Shown: positions 54,879 through 64,000, counted from the first letter of the stretch. The stretch: DNA of 64,000 nucleotides from Paracoccus sp. SMMA_5_TC (GCF_009696685.2 NZ_CP102357.1:62001-126000), one strand, 5' to 3'. Notes: generated from the sequence alone by a model not told the origin. A program made the numbers and translations.

Positions 54879-56885
54879 ATGGCTACGTTTTCCAACGAGA
54901 CCACCTTTCTTCTGGGGCGCCTGAACTGGGACGCCATCCCGAAAGAGCCGATCGTCTGGGCCACTTTCGCCGTGGTCGCGGTCGGCGGGCTGGCGCTGCT
55001 GGCGGTGCTGACGCGCCAGCGGCTGTGGGGCTATCTGTGGCATGAATGGTTCACCAGCGTCGATCACAAGAAGATCGGCATCATGTATGTGGTGCTGGCG
55101 CTGATCATGTTCGTGCGCGGCTTTGCCGATGCGGTGATGATGCGGCTGCAACAGGTCTGGGCCTTCAACGGGTCCGAAGGCTATCTGAACAGCCACCATT
55201 ACGACCAGATCTTCACCGCCCATGGCGTCATCATGATCTTTTTCGTGGCCATGCCGCTGGTCACCGGGCTGATGAACTATGTCGTGCCGTTGCAGATCGG
55301 CGCCCGCGACGTGTCCTTTCCGTTCCTGAACAATTTCAGCTTCTGGATGACGGCGGGGGGTGCGATCATCGTGATGGCCTCGCTGTTCGTGGGCGAATTT
55401 GCCCAGACCGGCTGGCTGGCCTTTCCGCCGCTTTCGGGCATCGGCTACAGCCCATGGGTCGGGGTTGACTATTACATCTGGGGCCTTCAGGTGGCAGGGG
55501 TCGGCACCACGCTGTCAGGCATCAACCTGCTGGTCACCATCCTGAAGATGCGCGCCCCCGGCATGACCATGATGCGGATGCCGGTGTTCACCTGGACCGC
55601 CTTCTGCACCAATATCCTGATTGTCGCCTCGTTCCCGGTGCTGACCATGACGCTGATCCTGCTGACGCTGGATCGCTATGTCGGCACCAATTTCTTCACC
55701 AACGACCTTGGCGGCAATCCGATGATGTATATCAACCTCATCTGGATCTGGGGCCACCCCGAGGTCTATATCCTGATCCTGCCGCTGTTCGGGGTGTTTT
55801 CCGAAGTCACCTCGACCTTCTCGGGAAAGCGGCTGTTCGGCTATTCCTCGATGGTCTATGCGACGGTCTGCATCACCATCCTCAGCTACATCGTCTGGCT
55901 GCACCATTTCTTCACCATGGGCTCGGGCGCGTCGGTGAACTCGTTCTTCGGCATCACCACCATGATCATCTCGATCCCCACCGGGGCCAAGCTGTTCAAC
56001 TGGCTGTTCACCATGTATCGCGGCCGCATCCGCTTCGAGCTGCCGATGATGTGGACGGTGGCCTTCATGCTGACCTTTGTCATCGGCGGCATGACCGGGG
56101 TGCTGCTGGCGGTGCCGCCGGCGGATTTCGTGCTGCACAATTCGCTGTTCCTGATCGCGCATTTCCACAATGTCATCATCGGCGGCGTGTTGTTCGGCTC
56201 TTTCGCGGCCATCAACTTCTGGTGGCCCAAGGCCTTCGGCTTCAAGCTGGACGTGTTCTGGGGCAAGGTCAGCTTCTGGTTCTGGGTCATCGGCTTCTGG
56301 TTCGCCTTCATGCCGCTTTACATCCTGGGGTTGATGGGCGTGACGCGGCGGCTGCGGGTGTTCGACGATCCTGACCTGCGCATCTGGTTCGCCATCGCCG
56401 GCCTGGGCGCGGTGCTGATCGCGGTGGGCATTGCGGCAATGTTCGTGCAGTTCGCGGTGTCGATCCGCCGCCGCCACCGCGCCGATTACCGCGATGTCAC
56501 CGGCGATCCCTGGGACGGGCGCACGCTGGAATGGGCGACATCCTCGCCGCCGCCGGCCTACAACTTTGCCTTTACCCCGATCGTGCACGGGCTGGACGCC
56601 TGGTGGCAGATGAAGCAGGAAGGCGCCACCCGCCCGACGGCCGGCTTCATGCCGATCCACATGCCGAAGAATACCGGCGCCGGCGTGATCCTGTCGGGGC
56701 TGGCCACGATCTGCGGGTTGGCGCTGGTGTGGTATATCTGGTGGCTGGCCGCCGTCAGCTTCCTGGGCCTGATCGCGGTGTCGATCGCCCATAGCTTCAA
56801 CTACGACCGCGATTACCACATCCCGGTGGCCGAGATCGAGACCGTCGAGGCCGCCCGCACCCGCCAACTGGCAAAGGGGGCCTGA
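54879..56885 (+). CDS. cyoB: Quinol oxidase subunit I (CyoB)
   Basis: The 668-residue catalytic subunit with about fifteen helices. Haem and CuB ligands are visible: HGVIMIFF (low-spin haem His), [11 protein letters not shown] (CuB His and cross-linked Tyr), WLHHFFT (two CuB His) and [11 protein letters not shown] (haem His pair). Reduces oxygen to water and pumps protons. Twelve bases after cyoA. Confidence 0.98.
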   Translation: MATFSNETTFLLGRLNWDAIPKEPIVWATFAVVAVGGLALLAVLTRQRLWGYLWHEWFTSVDHKKIGIMYVVLALIMFVRGFADAVMMRLQQVWAFNGSEGYLNSHHYDQIFTAHGVIMIFFVAMPLVTGLMNYVVPLQIGARDVSFPFLNNFSFWMTAGGAIIVMASLFVGEFAQTGWLAFPPLSGIGYSPWVGVDYYIWGLQVAGVGTTLSGINLLVTILKMRAPGMTMMRMPVFTWTAFCTNILIVASFPVLTMTLILLTLDRYVGTNFFTNDLGGNPMMYINLIWIWGHPEVYILILPLFGVFSEVTSTFSGKRLFGYSSMVYATVCITILSYIVWLHHFFTMGSGASVNSFFGITTMIISIPTGAKLFNWLFTMYRGRIRFELPMMWTVAFMLTFVIGGMTGVLLAVPPADFVLHNSLFLIAHFHNVIIGGVLFGSFAAINFWWPKAFGFKLDVFWGKVSFWFWVIGFWFAFMPLYILGLMGVTRRLRVFDDPDLRIWFAIAGLGAVLIAVGIAAMFVQFAVSIRRRHRADYRDVTGDPWDGRTLEWATSSPPPAYNFAFTPIVHGLDAWWQMKQEGATRPTAGFMPIHMPKNTGAGVILSGLATICGLALVWYIWWLAAVSFLGLIAVSIAHSFNYDRDYHIPVAEIETVEAARTRQLAKGA

Positions 56886-56888
56886 CAG

Positions 56889-57506
56889 ATGAGCGCAACC
56901 ACCACCGATCCGCTGGCCCGGCACTGGCAGCTCGATCCGCATCACCACCCCGAAGGCGCCTCGACCGGGCTGGGCTTCTGGGTCTATCTGATGAGCGACT
57001 GCCTGATGTTCGCGGTGCTGTTCGCGGTCTATGGCGTGCTGGGCACCAGCTATGCCGCAGGCCCGGGGCCCAAGGATCTGTTCGACCTGGAACTGGTCGC
57101 GGTGAACACCGCGATGCTGCTCATCTCGTCGATCACCTTCGGCTTTGCCATGCTGGCCATGGCCCGTGGCGACAAGGCCGGCACCCTGCGCTGGCTGGCG
57201 GTGACGCTGTTCTTCGGCCTGTGCTTTCTGGCGATCGAGCTTTACGAGTTCCATCACCTGATCCACCTTGGCGCCGGGCCGCAGCGTTCGGCCTTCCTGT
57301 CGGCCTTCTTTGCGCTGGTGGGCACGCACGGGCTGCATGTCACCTTCGGCGCCATCTGGCTGATGACGCTGATGGTGCAGATTTCCCGCCACGGGCTGAT
57401 CGCGGCCAATCAGCGCCGCATGGCCTGCCTGTCGATGTTCTGGCATTTCCTGGACGTCATCTGGATCGGCGTCTTTACCTTCGTCTATCTGCTGGGGATG
57501 ATCTGA
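56889..57506 (+). CDS. cyoC: Quinol oxidase subunit III (CyoC)
   Basis: A 205-residue membrane subunit with five helices. GFWVYLMSDCLMFAVLFAVYGVL, HLGAGPQRSAFLSAFFALVGTHGLHV and FWHFLDVIWIGVFTFVYL are diagnostic. It lies three bases after the cyoB stop, and its stop shares a base with the cyoD start. Confidence 0.97.
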   Translation: MSATTTDPLARHWQLDPHHHPEGASTGLGFWVYLMSDCLMFAVLFAVYGVLGTSYAAGPGPKDLFDLELVAVNTAMLLISSITFGFAMLAMARGDKAGTLRWLAVTLFFGLCFLAIELYEFHHLIHLGAGPQRSAFLSAFFALVGTHGLHVTFGAIWLMTLMVQISRHGLIAANQRRMACLSMFWHFLDVIWIGVFTFVYLLGMI

Positions 57507-57910
57507 TGCCCGCCGACCGCACGCTTTCGCACCCCGATCCGCAGCACGGCCATGACGACCATGCCGCCCCGCATGCGCATGGCAGCCGCGCCGATTACAT
57601 CAAGGGTTTCCTGCTTTCGGTCATCCTGACCGCCATTCCCTTTGCCATCGTGATGTCCGGCGGCTTCGACAGCCGCGGCCTGACGGCGCTGGTGGTCATC
57701 GGCTTTGCCGTGGTGCAGATCCTGGTGCACATGGTCTATTTCCTGCACATGACCGGCAGCCAGGAAGAGGGCTGGACGCTGATGTCCACCATCTTCACCG
57801 TGGTGGTGGTGGTCATCCTGTTGGCCGGGTCGCTGTGGGTCATGTATCACATGAATACCAACATGATGCCGCAGATGGACCACGAACTGCTGCAGGGCCT
57901 GGGGTCGTGA
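57506..57910 (+). CDS. cyoD: Quinol oxidase subunit IV (CyoD)
   Basis: A 134-residue small subunit with a His-rich N-terminus (HGHDDHAAPHAHG) and three membrane helices (YIKGFLLSVILTAIPF, LVHMVYFLHM, WTLMSTIFTVVVVVILLAG). Start ATG 57506 within TGATG at the cyoC stop. Confidence 0.95.
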   Translation: MPADRTLSHPDPQHGHDDHAAPHAHGSRADYIKGFLLSVILTAIPFAIVMSGGFDSRGLTALVVIGFAVVQILVHMVYFLHMTGSQEEGWTLMSTIFTVVVVVILLAGSLWVMYHMNTNMMPQMDHELLQGLGS

Positions 57911-58593
57911 TCCGACCCTGGCGGCGGCTGGCCCTGGCCGGCGCGGCGCTGGCGGTGCTGGCCGGGCTGATCCTGCTGGGCCTGTGGCAATTGCAGCGGC
58001 TGGAATGGAAAACCGCCCTGATCGCCCGGGTCGAGGCGCAGCTGGCCGCGCCTGTCCAGCCCGCGCCCGGCCCCGAGCAGTGGCCCCGGCTGGGCCCTGA
58101 CGACGAATACCGCCGCATCAGCGTCAGCGGCCACTATCGCACCGACAGCGACATCCTAGTCAAGGCGGTCACCGCGCGCGGCGCCGGATTCTGGGTGATG
58201 ACGCCGCTGGACACCGCGCAGGGCTGGGTGGTGCTGGTCAACCGCGGCTTCGTGCCGCAGGACGATCGCGACACCCGGCCCCTGCCCCCGGGCCCGGTGA
58301 CGGTGCAGGGGCTGCTGCGGGCCAGCCAGCCCGGCGGCGCCTTCCTGCGCAGGAACGACCCCGGCGCGGGGCGCTGGTTCTCGCGCGATGTCGCGGCCAT
58401 GGCCGCGCAGCTGGGCCTTGGCGATGTCGCGCCCTATTTCATCGATGCCGAGGCCGGCCCCCCCGGCACCCGCCCCATCGGCGGGTTGACGGTGCTGGGA
58501 TTTCGCAACCCGCATCTGGGCTATGCGCTGACATGGTTCGCGCTGGCGGCGCTATGGGCCGGCGGGCTGGTCCTGCTGGCGCGGCGGCGCTAG
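57907..58593 (+). CDS. SURF1-family oxidase assembly protein
   Basis: A 228-residue membrane protein with one N-terminal and one C-terminal helix, and the SURF1 motifs GLWQLQRLEWK, VLVNRGFVP and GYALTWFALAALW. Start GTG 57907 overlaps the cyoD stop as GTGA. In P. denitrificans a Surf1 encoded in the quinol oxidase operon is a haem a-binding protein serving that oxidase, so this oxidase probably carries haem A (ba3 type). Its stop overlaps the next, convergent gene's stop in CTAG. Confidence 0.94.
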   Translation: MIRPWRRLALAGAALAVLAGLILLGLWQLQRLEWKTALIARVEAQLAAPVQPAPGPEQWPRLGPDDEYRRISVSGHYRTDSDILVKAVTARGAGFWVMTPLDTAQGWVVLVNRGFVPQDDRDTRPLPPGPVTVQGLLRASQPGGAFLRRNDPGAGRWFSRDVAAMAAQLGLGDVAPYFIDAEAGPPGTRPIGGLTVLGFRNPHLGYALTWFALAALWAGGLVLLARRR

Positions 58594-60365
58594 GCCACGC
58601 CCCAGACCGCAAGGATCAGCGGCACGCCCACCACCACCACCAGCAATGTCAGCGGCGCGCCCAGCCGGGCATAATCGCCAAAGCGATAGCCGCCCGGCCC
58701 CATGACCAGGGTGTTGCACTGATGCCCGATCGGGGTCAGGAAATCGCAGCCCGCCCCCACCGCAACCGCCATCAGGAAGGCATCGGGGCGATAGCCCAGC
58801 TGGTCGGCAAAGGTGGCGGCGATGGGCGCCATCACCAGCACGGTGGCGGCATTGTTCAGGAATGGCGTCACCGCCATCGCGGCGGCCATGATCAGCGCCA
58901 GCGCCGCCCAGGCCGGCAGGCCCGTCGCCGCCGCCGACAGCCAGCCGCCGATCAGATCGGTGCCGCCGGTCGCATGCAGCGATTCGCTGACCGGGATCAG
59001 CGCCCCCAGCATCACCAGGATCGGCCATTCCACCGCCTCATAGGCGTCGCGGGTGCTGATCGCCCCCGACAGCATCATCAGCGTCGCCGCGCCGAAAAAG
59101 GCGATCGCCACCGGCACCACCCCCGCCGCCGTCAGCGCCATCGCCACCGCCAGGATCAGCAAGGGCAGCAGGTCGCGGCGCACGCTGCCCAGCCGGATGC
59201 TGCGTTCGGCCAGCGGCAGCAGCCCCAGGTGGCCCAGCTGCTCGGGCAGTTGCGCGGGCGGACCCTGCACCAGCACCACATCCCCCGCCGCCAGCGGGGT
59301 TTCCGACAGCCGCGCCGTCATCCGGTGGCCGGCGCGCGACAGTGCGATCAGGTTGATGCCATGACCGGCGAAAAGCCCCATCTGGCCGGCGCTTTGCCCC
59401 ACCATGGCGCTGGCAGGCGTCACCACCGCCTCGACGATCTCGGCCCGGCCCTCGGCCCCCGGCGGGGGCGCGGCATCCTGGCGCGCCAGCGTCAGGCCGG
59501 TGCGCGAGATCACCCGCTCCAGCGCGTCGGGCTCGCCCCGCAGCAACAGGGTGTCGCCCGCCTCGATGCGGGTATCGGGCAGCGTGCTGGCCCGGCGCAC
59601 CCCGGCGCGGATCAACCCGGTCAGCACCAGCCCGCCGTCGGCCGCGTCCAGCAGCTCGCCCACGGTCATGCCGGCGGCCTTCGCGCCCTGCGGCACCCCG
59701 GCCTCGGTATTGTAATCGCTGATGCCCACGGCCTCGGCCAGGGTGGGGGCGCCGCGCCGGTCGGCCGGCAGCAACCGCCAGCCCAGCATCAGGAAGCCGA
59801 CCCCCACCAGCGACAGCCCAATCCCCACCGGCGCATAGTCGAACATGCCGAAGGGCTGGCCGGTCATCTGCTCGCGCACGCGCGAGACGATGATGTTGGG
59901 CGAGGTGCCGACCAAGGTAATCAGTCCCCCCAGAAGCGAGCCGAAGCTCATCGGCATCAGGAAGATCGAGGGCGATTGCCCCGACCGCCGGGCCATCTTG
60001 AAGGCGGCCGGCATCATCATCGCCAGCGCGCCGATGTTCTTGACCAGCGCCGCCATCACCGTGACCGGCCCGACCAGCGCCAGCATCTGGCTGGACCGGC
60101 GGGTGACGCGCCGCGACAGCCAGTTCAGCAGCCGCTCGATATAGCTTGAACGGGCCACGGCGGCGCTGACCACCAGCGCGCTGCCGACGATGATGACGAT
60201 GTCGTCGCTGAACCCGACAAAGGCATCCTCGGGGCGCACCGTCCCCGCCAGCAGCGACGCCATCAGCGCCAGCATCGCCACCAGGTCGTAACGCAGCCGC
60301 CCCCACAGGAACAGGGCCATCATCCCGCCCAGGATCACGAATGCGGCTAGTTGCGGCTGGGTCAT
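58590..60365 (-). CDS. SLC13/DASS-type transporter with two RCK_C domains
   Basis: A 591-residue membrane protein. Two halves of membrane helices (about 1-190 and 395-590) contain the repeat hairpins (VGTSPNIIVS, FLTPIGHQCNTLVMGPGGYRFGDY), and flank a cytosolic region (about 200-380) with two TrkA-C (RCK_C) domains (AGDTLLLRGEPDALERV, GDVVLVQGPPAQLPEQ). Members carry sulfate, dicarboxylates or related anions. No neighbour points to the substrate. Converges with surf1. Confidence 0.9.
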   Translation of the reverse strand: MTQPQLAAFVILGGMMALFLWGRLRYDLVAMLALMASLLAGTVRPEDAFVGFSDDIVIIVGSALVVSAAVARSSYIERLLNWLSRRVTRRSSQMLALVGPVTVMAALVKNIGALAMMMPAAFKMARRSGQSPSIFLMPMSFGSLLGGLITLVGTSPNIIVSRVREQMTGQPFGMFDYAPVGIGLSLVGVGFLMLGWRLLPADRRGAPTLAEAVGISDYNTEAGVPQGAKAAGMTVGELLDAADGGLVLTGLIRAGVRRASTLPDTRIEAGDTLLLRGEPDALERVISRTGLTLARQDAAPPPGAEGRAEIVEAVVTPASAMVGQSAGQMGLFAGHGINLIALSRAGHRMTARLSETPLAAGDVVLVQGPPAQLPEQLGHLGLLPLAERSIRLGSVRRDLLPLLILAVAMALTAAGVVPVAIAFFGAATLMMLSGAISTRDAYEAVEWPILVMLGALIPVSESLHATGGTDLIGGWLSAAATGLPAWAALALIMAAAMAVTPFLNNAATVLVMAPIAATFADQLGYRPDAFLMAVAVGAGCDFLTPIGHQCNTLVMGPGGYRFGDYARLGAPLTLLVVVVGVPLILAVWGVA

Positions 60366-60470
60366 GGCGGCCTCGATACTGTCTGGCCGAACGCGGCGCG
60401 AGGGGTGCGGTTCCCGACAGACACGGCAGGCAGACCGGTCAGACGCCCGAGCCCCTGTCACCCCACCCCT

Positions 60471-61121
60471 CTAGGGCGATCCGGTCAGTTCCAGCGTCGC
60501 GGCCAGTTCCGCGCAGGAACAGACCAGCACCGCCCGCCCCTGCCGGCGCAGAACCCCCAGCCGCGCCAGCCGGCTCATCTCGCGCGAGACGGCCTCGCGA
60601 TGGGTGCCGATGCGGGCGGCCAGTTCAAGATGGCCGGGGGCGGGGTCCAGCCGATGCGGCCCGTCGCCCGGCCCGCTGTCGCGCGCCATCCGGATCAGTT
60701 CCCGGCCCAGGCGTTCGCGCACCAGCAGGGCGCTGCATTCATAGACCCGTTCGGTCAGGCTGCGGATACGGGCCACGAAATAGCGCTGCATGGCCCGGAC
60801 GAATGCGGGATGCTGCATCAGGCGCTGAAAGCCCTCGGGGCCAAGGCAGGCGGTGCGCCCGGCCGTTCGGGCCACCACGCTGGCCGATCGGACGCCGCCG
60901 TCGATGGCCGCCAGAACGCCGACCAGATCGCCGGGGCCGATCTGGGTATAGATGACCATGCGCCCGTCGGGCGAATGCACCAGAACATCGGCGCGGCCGG
61001 CCAGCATCAGGAACACATCGCGGCCGGCGTCCGATTCGCGCAGCAGCATCGCGCCGCGTGCGTGCCGACGCTCATGCGCGACGGCCATGAAAAGGGCGCG
61101 GGCTTCAGCGTCAAGCTGCAT
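60471..61121 (-). CDS. Crp/Fnr-family transcriptional regulator
   Basis: A 216-residue regulator with an N-terminal cyclic nucleotide-binding-like domain (AGRADVLVHSPDGRMVIYTQIGPGDLVG) and a C-terminal winged helix (LELAARIGTHREAVSREMSRLARLGVLRR). It lacks the N-terminal cysteine cluster of FNR, so it is not an oxygen-sensing FNR; the R-x-x-E-x-R-like HREAVSRE resembles CRP-type DNA contacts. Start ATG 61121 (MQLDAEARALF). Confidence 0.92.
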   Translation of the reverse strand: MQLDAEARALFMAVAHERRHARGAMLLRESDAGRDVFLMLAGRADVLVHSPDGRMVIYTQIGPGDLVGVLAAIDGGVRSASVVARTAGRTACLGPEGFQRLMQHPAFVRAMQRYFVARIRSLTERVYECSALLVRERLGRELIRMARDSGPGDGPHRLDPAPGHLELAARIGTHREAVSREMSRLARLGVLRRQGRAVLVCSCAELAATLELTGSP

Positions 61122-61337
61122 GGCGTTCTGTCCCCTGTCTGGTCGATTATAGGCGCAGCCTGTGCGAAATGTCACTGCCGCAGGTGGTTTCTGACCGCAG
61201 TCTTTTCGCGCCCGAGGCGAAATGCCCCGGGCGCCCCCGGGCAGGGATCACCGGCCCTTCCCGGAACCGCCTGGTGATAAGGGGTATCTTGGTTGTCCCT
61301 TGCCCCAAGCGCCGGGGCCTGGCCCGACGCAGGGGGC

Positions 61338-61370
61338 CGCCGCGGGATGGCTTGGCAGCATCCCGCGGCG
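61338..61370 (-). terminator. Strong hairpin after the Lrp gene
   Basis: Twelve perfect pairs: CGCCGCGGGATG (61338-61349) and CATCCCGCGGCG (61359-61370), nine-base loop, 20 bases beyond the lrp stop. Very stable; no T-run. The rest of 61122-61390 shows no gene. Confidence 0.6.
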
Positions 61371-61390
61371 CTGCGATCGGCAAGGCCGGA

Positions 61391-61861
61391 TCACAACGGC
61401 CCCGGGCCGCGTTCGTCCTTCAGCGTCTTGAGCACGATTTCCGAACGCACCTGCGCCACCTGCGGATGCGGCAGCAGATGCCGATGCACGAAATCGGCAA
61501 AGGCTTCCAGATCGCGGGCGCGCACATCGAGCACATAATCGGCATCGCCCGACACCGAAAAGGCGGCGCGGATCTGCGGCTGGGCGGCGACGAAACGGGC
61601 GAAATCATCCTCGCGGCCCTGGCCATGGCCCGAAAGGTTCACCCGGATGATCGCGCGCAGCCCATAGCCCAGCCGCGCGGCGCTGAGCCTGGCGGTATAG
61701 CCCTCGATCACGCCGGCCTGCTCCAGCGCCATGCGCCGGCGCGAACATTGCGACGGCGACAGGTTGACCAGCTCGGCCAGGGCGGCATTGGTCAGCGCCC
61801 CGTCACGCTGCAACGCGGCAAGAATCGCAAGATCAAAGCTGTCTAGCTGCATTTCGCGCAT
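61391..61861 (-). CDS. Lrp/AsnC-family regulator divergent from hppD
   Basis: A regulator of about 156 residues: N-terminal helix-turn-helix (LDSFDLAILAALQRDGALTNAALAELVNLSPSQCSRRRMALEQAGVI) and C-terminal RAM ligand-binding domain. ATG 61861 fits the usual family length; ATG 61888 is also possible. Divergent placement, 126 bases from hppD, suggests control by an aromatic amino acid. The inverted repeat GCAGG-CGTTT-CCTGC (61929-61943) in the gap is a candidate site. Confidence 0.92.
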   Translation of the reverse strand: MREMQLDSFDLAILAALQRDGALTNAALAELVNLSPSQCSRRRMALEQAGVIEGYTARLSAARLGYGLRAIIRVNLSGHGQGREDDFARFVAAQPQIRAAFSVSGDADYVLDVRARDLEAFADFVHRHLLPHPQVAQVRSEIVLKTLKDERGPGPL

Positions 61862-61987
61862 GAACCCCGCTTTTTCTGCACGTTTCATGCGAATATGACC
61901 CGAAACGGCCGCAAATCACAAGCATCGTGCAGGCGTTTCCTGCCATGATCGTTGCATAGGTGACGACCCAGCGAACAGGAGCCGCCC

Positions 61988-63100
61988 ATGGGACCATTCC
62001 CCCACAACGCCCCCAAGGCCCAGATCACCGCCGCCAACCCGGCCGGCACCGACGGGTTCGAGTTTGTCGAATTCGCCCATCCCCAGCCCGAGGTGCTGGA
62101 CCGCATCTTTCGCCAGATGGGCTTCGTGCCCGTCGCACGTCACAAGACCAAGGCGATCACGCTTTATCGCCAGGGCGACATCAACTATCTGCTGAACGCC
62201 GAAGCTGACAGCCATGCCGCCGAATTCGTGGCCGAACACGGCCCCTGCGCCCCGGCCATGGCCTGGCGCGTGGTCGATGCCCAGGTGGCACTCAAGCGCG
62301 CGCTGGATCTGGGCGCAACCGAATACACCGGCCCCGGCAAGTCGATCGAGGCGCCGGCGGTGTTCGGAATCGGCGGCTCGCTGCTTTACTTCATCGACCG
62401 CTACGGCGACACCGGCAGCGCCTATTCGGCGGATTACGACTGGCTGGATCATGTCGATCCGCGGCCCGAGGGCTTCGGTTTCTTCTACCTCGACCACCTG
62501 ACCCATAACGTGATCCGCGGCAACATGGATACGTGGTACAAGTTCTACCACGACACCTTCAACTTCCGCGAGATCAAGTATTTCGACATCAAGGGCAAGC
62601 AGACCGGCCTGGTCAGCCGCGCGCTGACCTCGCCCGACGGCAAGATCCGCATCCCGATCAACGAATCCACCGACGATCACAGCCAGATCGAGGAATATCT
62701 GCGCGAATACAAGGGCGAGGGCATCCAGCACATCGCCATCGCCACCAATGACATCTATGCCGGCACCGATGCCATCGCCGCCGCCGGCATGGAATTCATG
62801 CCCGGCCCGCCCGACACCTATTACGAAATGTCGCACCGCCGGGTGAAGGATCACGGCGAACCGATCGAGCGGATGAAGCGTCACGGCATCCTGATCGACG
62901 GCGAGGGCGTGGTCGGCGGCGGCATGACCCGGGTGCTGTTGCAGATCTTTTCCAAGACGGTGATCGGCCCGATCTTCTTTGAGTTCATCCAGCGCAAGGG
63001 CGACGATGGCTTTGGCGAGGGCAATTTCCGCGCGCTGTTCGAATCCATCGAAGAGGATCAGATCCGCCGCGGCGTGCTGAACGTCGATCCCGCCGCCTGA
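61988..63100 (+). CDS. hppD: 4-Hydroxyphenylpyruvate dioxygenase
   Basis: A 370-residue Fe(II) enzyme converting 4-hydroxyphenylpyruvate to homogentisate in tyrosine degradation. The metal ligands are H170 (YLDHLTHN), H248 (IQHIAIA) and E332 (FFEFIQRKGDDGFGEGNF), spaced as in known bacterial HPPDs. Both vicinal oxygen chelate domains are complete. ATG 61988 has CAGGAG upstream. Confidence 0.98.
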   Translation: MGPFPHNAPKAQITAANPAGTDGFEFVEFAHPQPEVLDRIFRQMGFVPVARHKTKAITLYRQGDINYLLNAEADSHAAEFVAEHGPCAPAMAWRVVDAQVALKRALDLGATEYTGPGKSIEAPAVFGIGGSLLYFIDRYGDTGSAYSADYDWLDHVDPRPEGFGFFYLDHLTHNVIRGNMDTWYKFYHDTFNFREIKYFDIKGKQTGLVSRALTSPDGKIRIPINESTDDHSQIEEYLREYKGEGIQHIAIATNDIYAGTDAIAAAGMEFMPGPPDTYYEMSHRRVKDHGEPIERMKRHGILIDGEGVVGGGMTRVLLQIFSKTVIGPIFFEFIQRKGDDGFGEGNFRALFESIEEDQIRRGVLNVDPAA

Positions 63101-63134
63101 TGCGGCCGACGGCCCCCTGCCCGGTCCGGCCGCG

Positions 63135-63494
63135 ATGAGCTGGACCGACTACAGCGCCGCGCCCGACCCCGGCACCCCGGTCTGCCCGCTGGCCGAACTG
63201 GGCGATCAGCCGCGCAGCCTTTTGCTGCGCGGTCCGCGCGGGGAATTTCCGCTGCTGGTGCTGCGCGGCAGCGACGGCGGGCTGCGCGGCTATGTCAACG
63301 CCTGTCCGCACCAGTATCTGCCGCTGGACTGGCGCAGCAGCCAGATCCTGTCGGCCGACGGCAGCCGGCTGATGTGTTCGGCCCATGGCGCCAGCTTCGA
63401 CCGCGACACCGGCCAGGTTCTGGACGGCGCCGATTGCGGACTGGACCCGGTGCCGCTGGCGCTCTGCGACGGCATGGTGGTGATCGGCGCCTAG
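63135..63494 (+). CDS. Small Rieske [2Fe-2S] ferredoxin-like protein
   Basis: A 119-residue protein with both Rieske cluster boxes, CPHQYLPLDW and CSAHGASFDRDTG (Cys-x-His and Cys-x2-His). It could be an electron carrier to a non-haem oxygenase. It follows hppD by 34 bases and may be cotranscribed, although HPPD itself needs no ferredoxin. Its stop overlaps the convergent gene's stop in CTAG. Confidence 0.9.
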   Translation: MSWTDYSAAPDPGTPVCPLAELGDQPRSLLLRGPRGEFPLLVLRGSDGGLRGYVNACPHQYLPLDWRSSQILSADGSRLMCSAHGASFDRDTGQVLDGADCGLDPVPLALCDGMVVIGA

Positions 63495-64000
63495 CCCGGC
63501 GGGCGGATGCCGCGCCCGGCGTGATCGGGGGGCGGGCCGGTGTCCTGCGCGGCCAGCCGCGCCAGCGCCGCGATCAGCGCCGGCGGCATCGGCACCGCCC
63601 GCGCGGCGGCGGTATCGACATGCAGCAGCATGTGTTCGCCGGTCGCCACCTCGGCCCCGTCGCGGCGCAGGATGCTGTGGTGCAGCCGAAACCGCTTGGC
63701 ATCGTGACCCAGCAACCGGGTCTCGACACTCAGCATCTCGCCCGCCTTGACCTCGGACAGGTGGCGGATGTGGGTCTCGACCGTATAGGCGGAATGGCCG
63801 CCGGCGCGGTAATCCGCGTCCAGCCCGATGTGGATCAGAAAGGCATCGGTGGCATCGCCCAGCACCTGCAGATAGCGGAATTCGGTCATGTGGCCGTTGT
63901 AATCGACCCAGCCGCCGCTGACCCGCGCCTGATGCAGCCGCAGCGGATAGCCCGCCGCCCGCTGCGGCTTGCGGGCATAGAAGCGGTTTTCCTGCGCGCG
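63491..64000 (-). CDS. Thioesterase domain, betainyl-CoA thioesterase-like (5' end beyond window)
   Basis: The frame is open to the right edge, giving at least 169 residues. The hot-dog fold signature WVDYNGHMTEFRYLQVLGD, with Asp at the active site, and AGGHSAYTVETHIRHLSEV match the thioesterases of the L-carnitine pathway, which may be separate or fused to the C-terminus of L-carnitine dehydrogenase. The stretch before it (RFYARKPQRAAGYPLRLHQARV) could be a linker. The ATG at 63889 is internal to the motif and is not the start. Confidence 0.8.
   Translation of the reverse strand, partial: RAQENRFYARKPQRAAGYPLRLHQARVSGGWVDYNGHMTEFRYLQVLGDATDAFLIHIGLDADYRAGGHSAYTVETHIRHLSEVKAGEMLSVETRLLGHDAKRFRLHHSILRRDGAEVATGEHMLLHVDTAAARAVPMPPALIAALARLAAQDTGPPPDHAGRGIRPPG

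Overview
The window is GC-rich chromosomal DNA of an alphaproteobacterium, most likely Paracoccus or a close member of the Rhodobacterales. This rests on gene content: a paa operon with PaaX and a TetR regulator, a cyoABCD quinol oxidase operon ending in its own SURF1 gene (the arrangement known from Paracoccus denitrificans), a bioMNY transporter, malonyl-CoA synthetase and hppD with a divergent Lrp. No rRNA, tRNA, insertion sequence, phage gene or CRISPR array was seen. Genes are densely packed, with many 4-base start/stop overlaps.

Region 1 (1-11.6 kb) is phenylacetate catabolism. paaK (5' end cut by the window edge) and a TetR regulator read rightward. paaX, and then paaJ-A-B-C-D-E, an extra PaaA/PaaC-like gene, paaZ and paaY, read leftward. 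A TetR-type palindrome sits at the likely paaJ promoter. The steps run by PaaF, G and H are not in the window.

Region 2 (11.8-15.2 kb) is the most unusual part. Three helical, signal-less proteins form one operon that looks like a tripartite alpha-helical pore-forming toxin of the HBL/Nhe, Ahl, Smh and Xax type. The second protein has a long hydrophobic hairpin, the third a shorter one, and the first a Lys/Asp-rich insert where the head should be. It is followed by katG.

Region 3 (17.6-29.8 kb) holds a signalling trio (CBS-DUF294 protein, response regulator, and a membrane pseudokinase fused to a DnaQ-type exonuclease), matB, a nitroreductase, a biotin operon bioM-N-Y followed by an AMP-ligase and a catalytically altered thiolase, and an alanine/glycine symporter.

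Region 4 (29.8-53.4 kb) looks like a catabolic island for nitrogen heterocycles or aromatic acids. It contains a BMP-type ABC importer, an NCS2 nucleobase permease, a three-subunit molybdenum hydroxylase with XdhC and MobA-like accessory proteins, a cytosine-deaminase-like amidohydrolase, and a separate unit of twin amidohydrolases, UbiD, UbiX and a COG0523 metallochaperone. Three LysR regulators, one GntR regulator and an MHS-family transporter accompany it. Two of the LysR intergenic regions share the palindrome ATTCA-N2-TGAAT.

Region 5 (53.5-64 kb) has the cyoABCD-surf1 oxidase operon behind an FNR-like box, an SLC13-type transporter, a Crp/Fnr regulator, an Lrp regulator divergent from hppD, a small Rieske protein, and the C-terminal part of a betainyl-CoA-thioesterase-like protein cut by the right edge.
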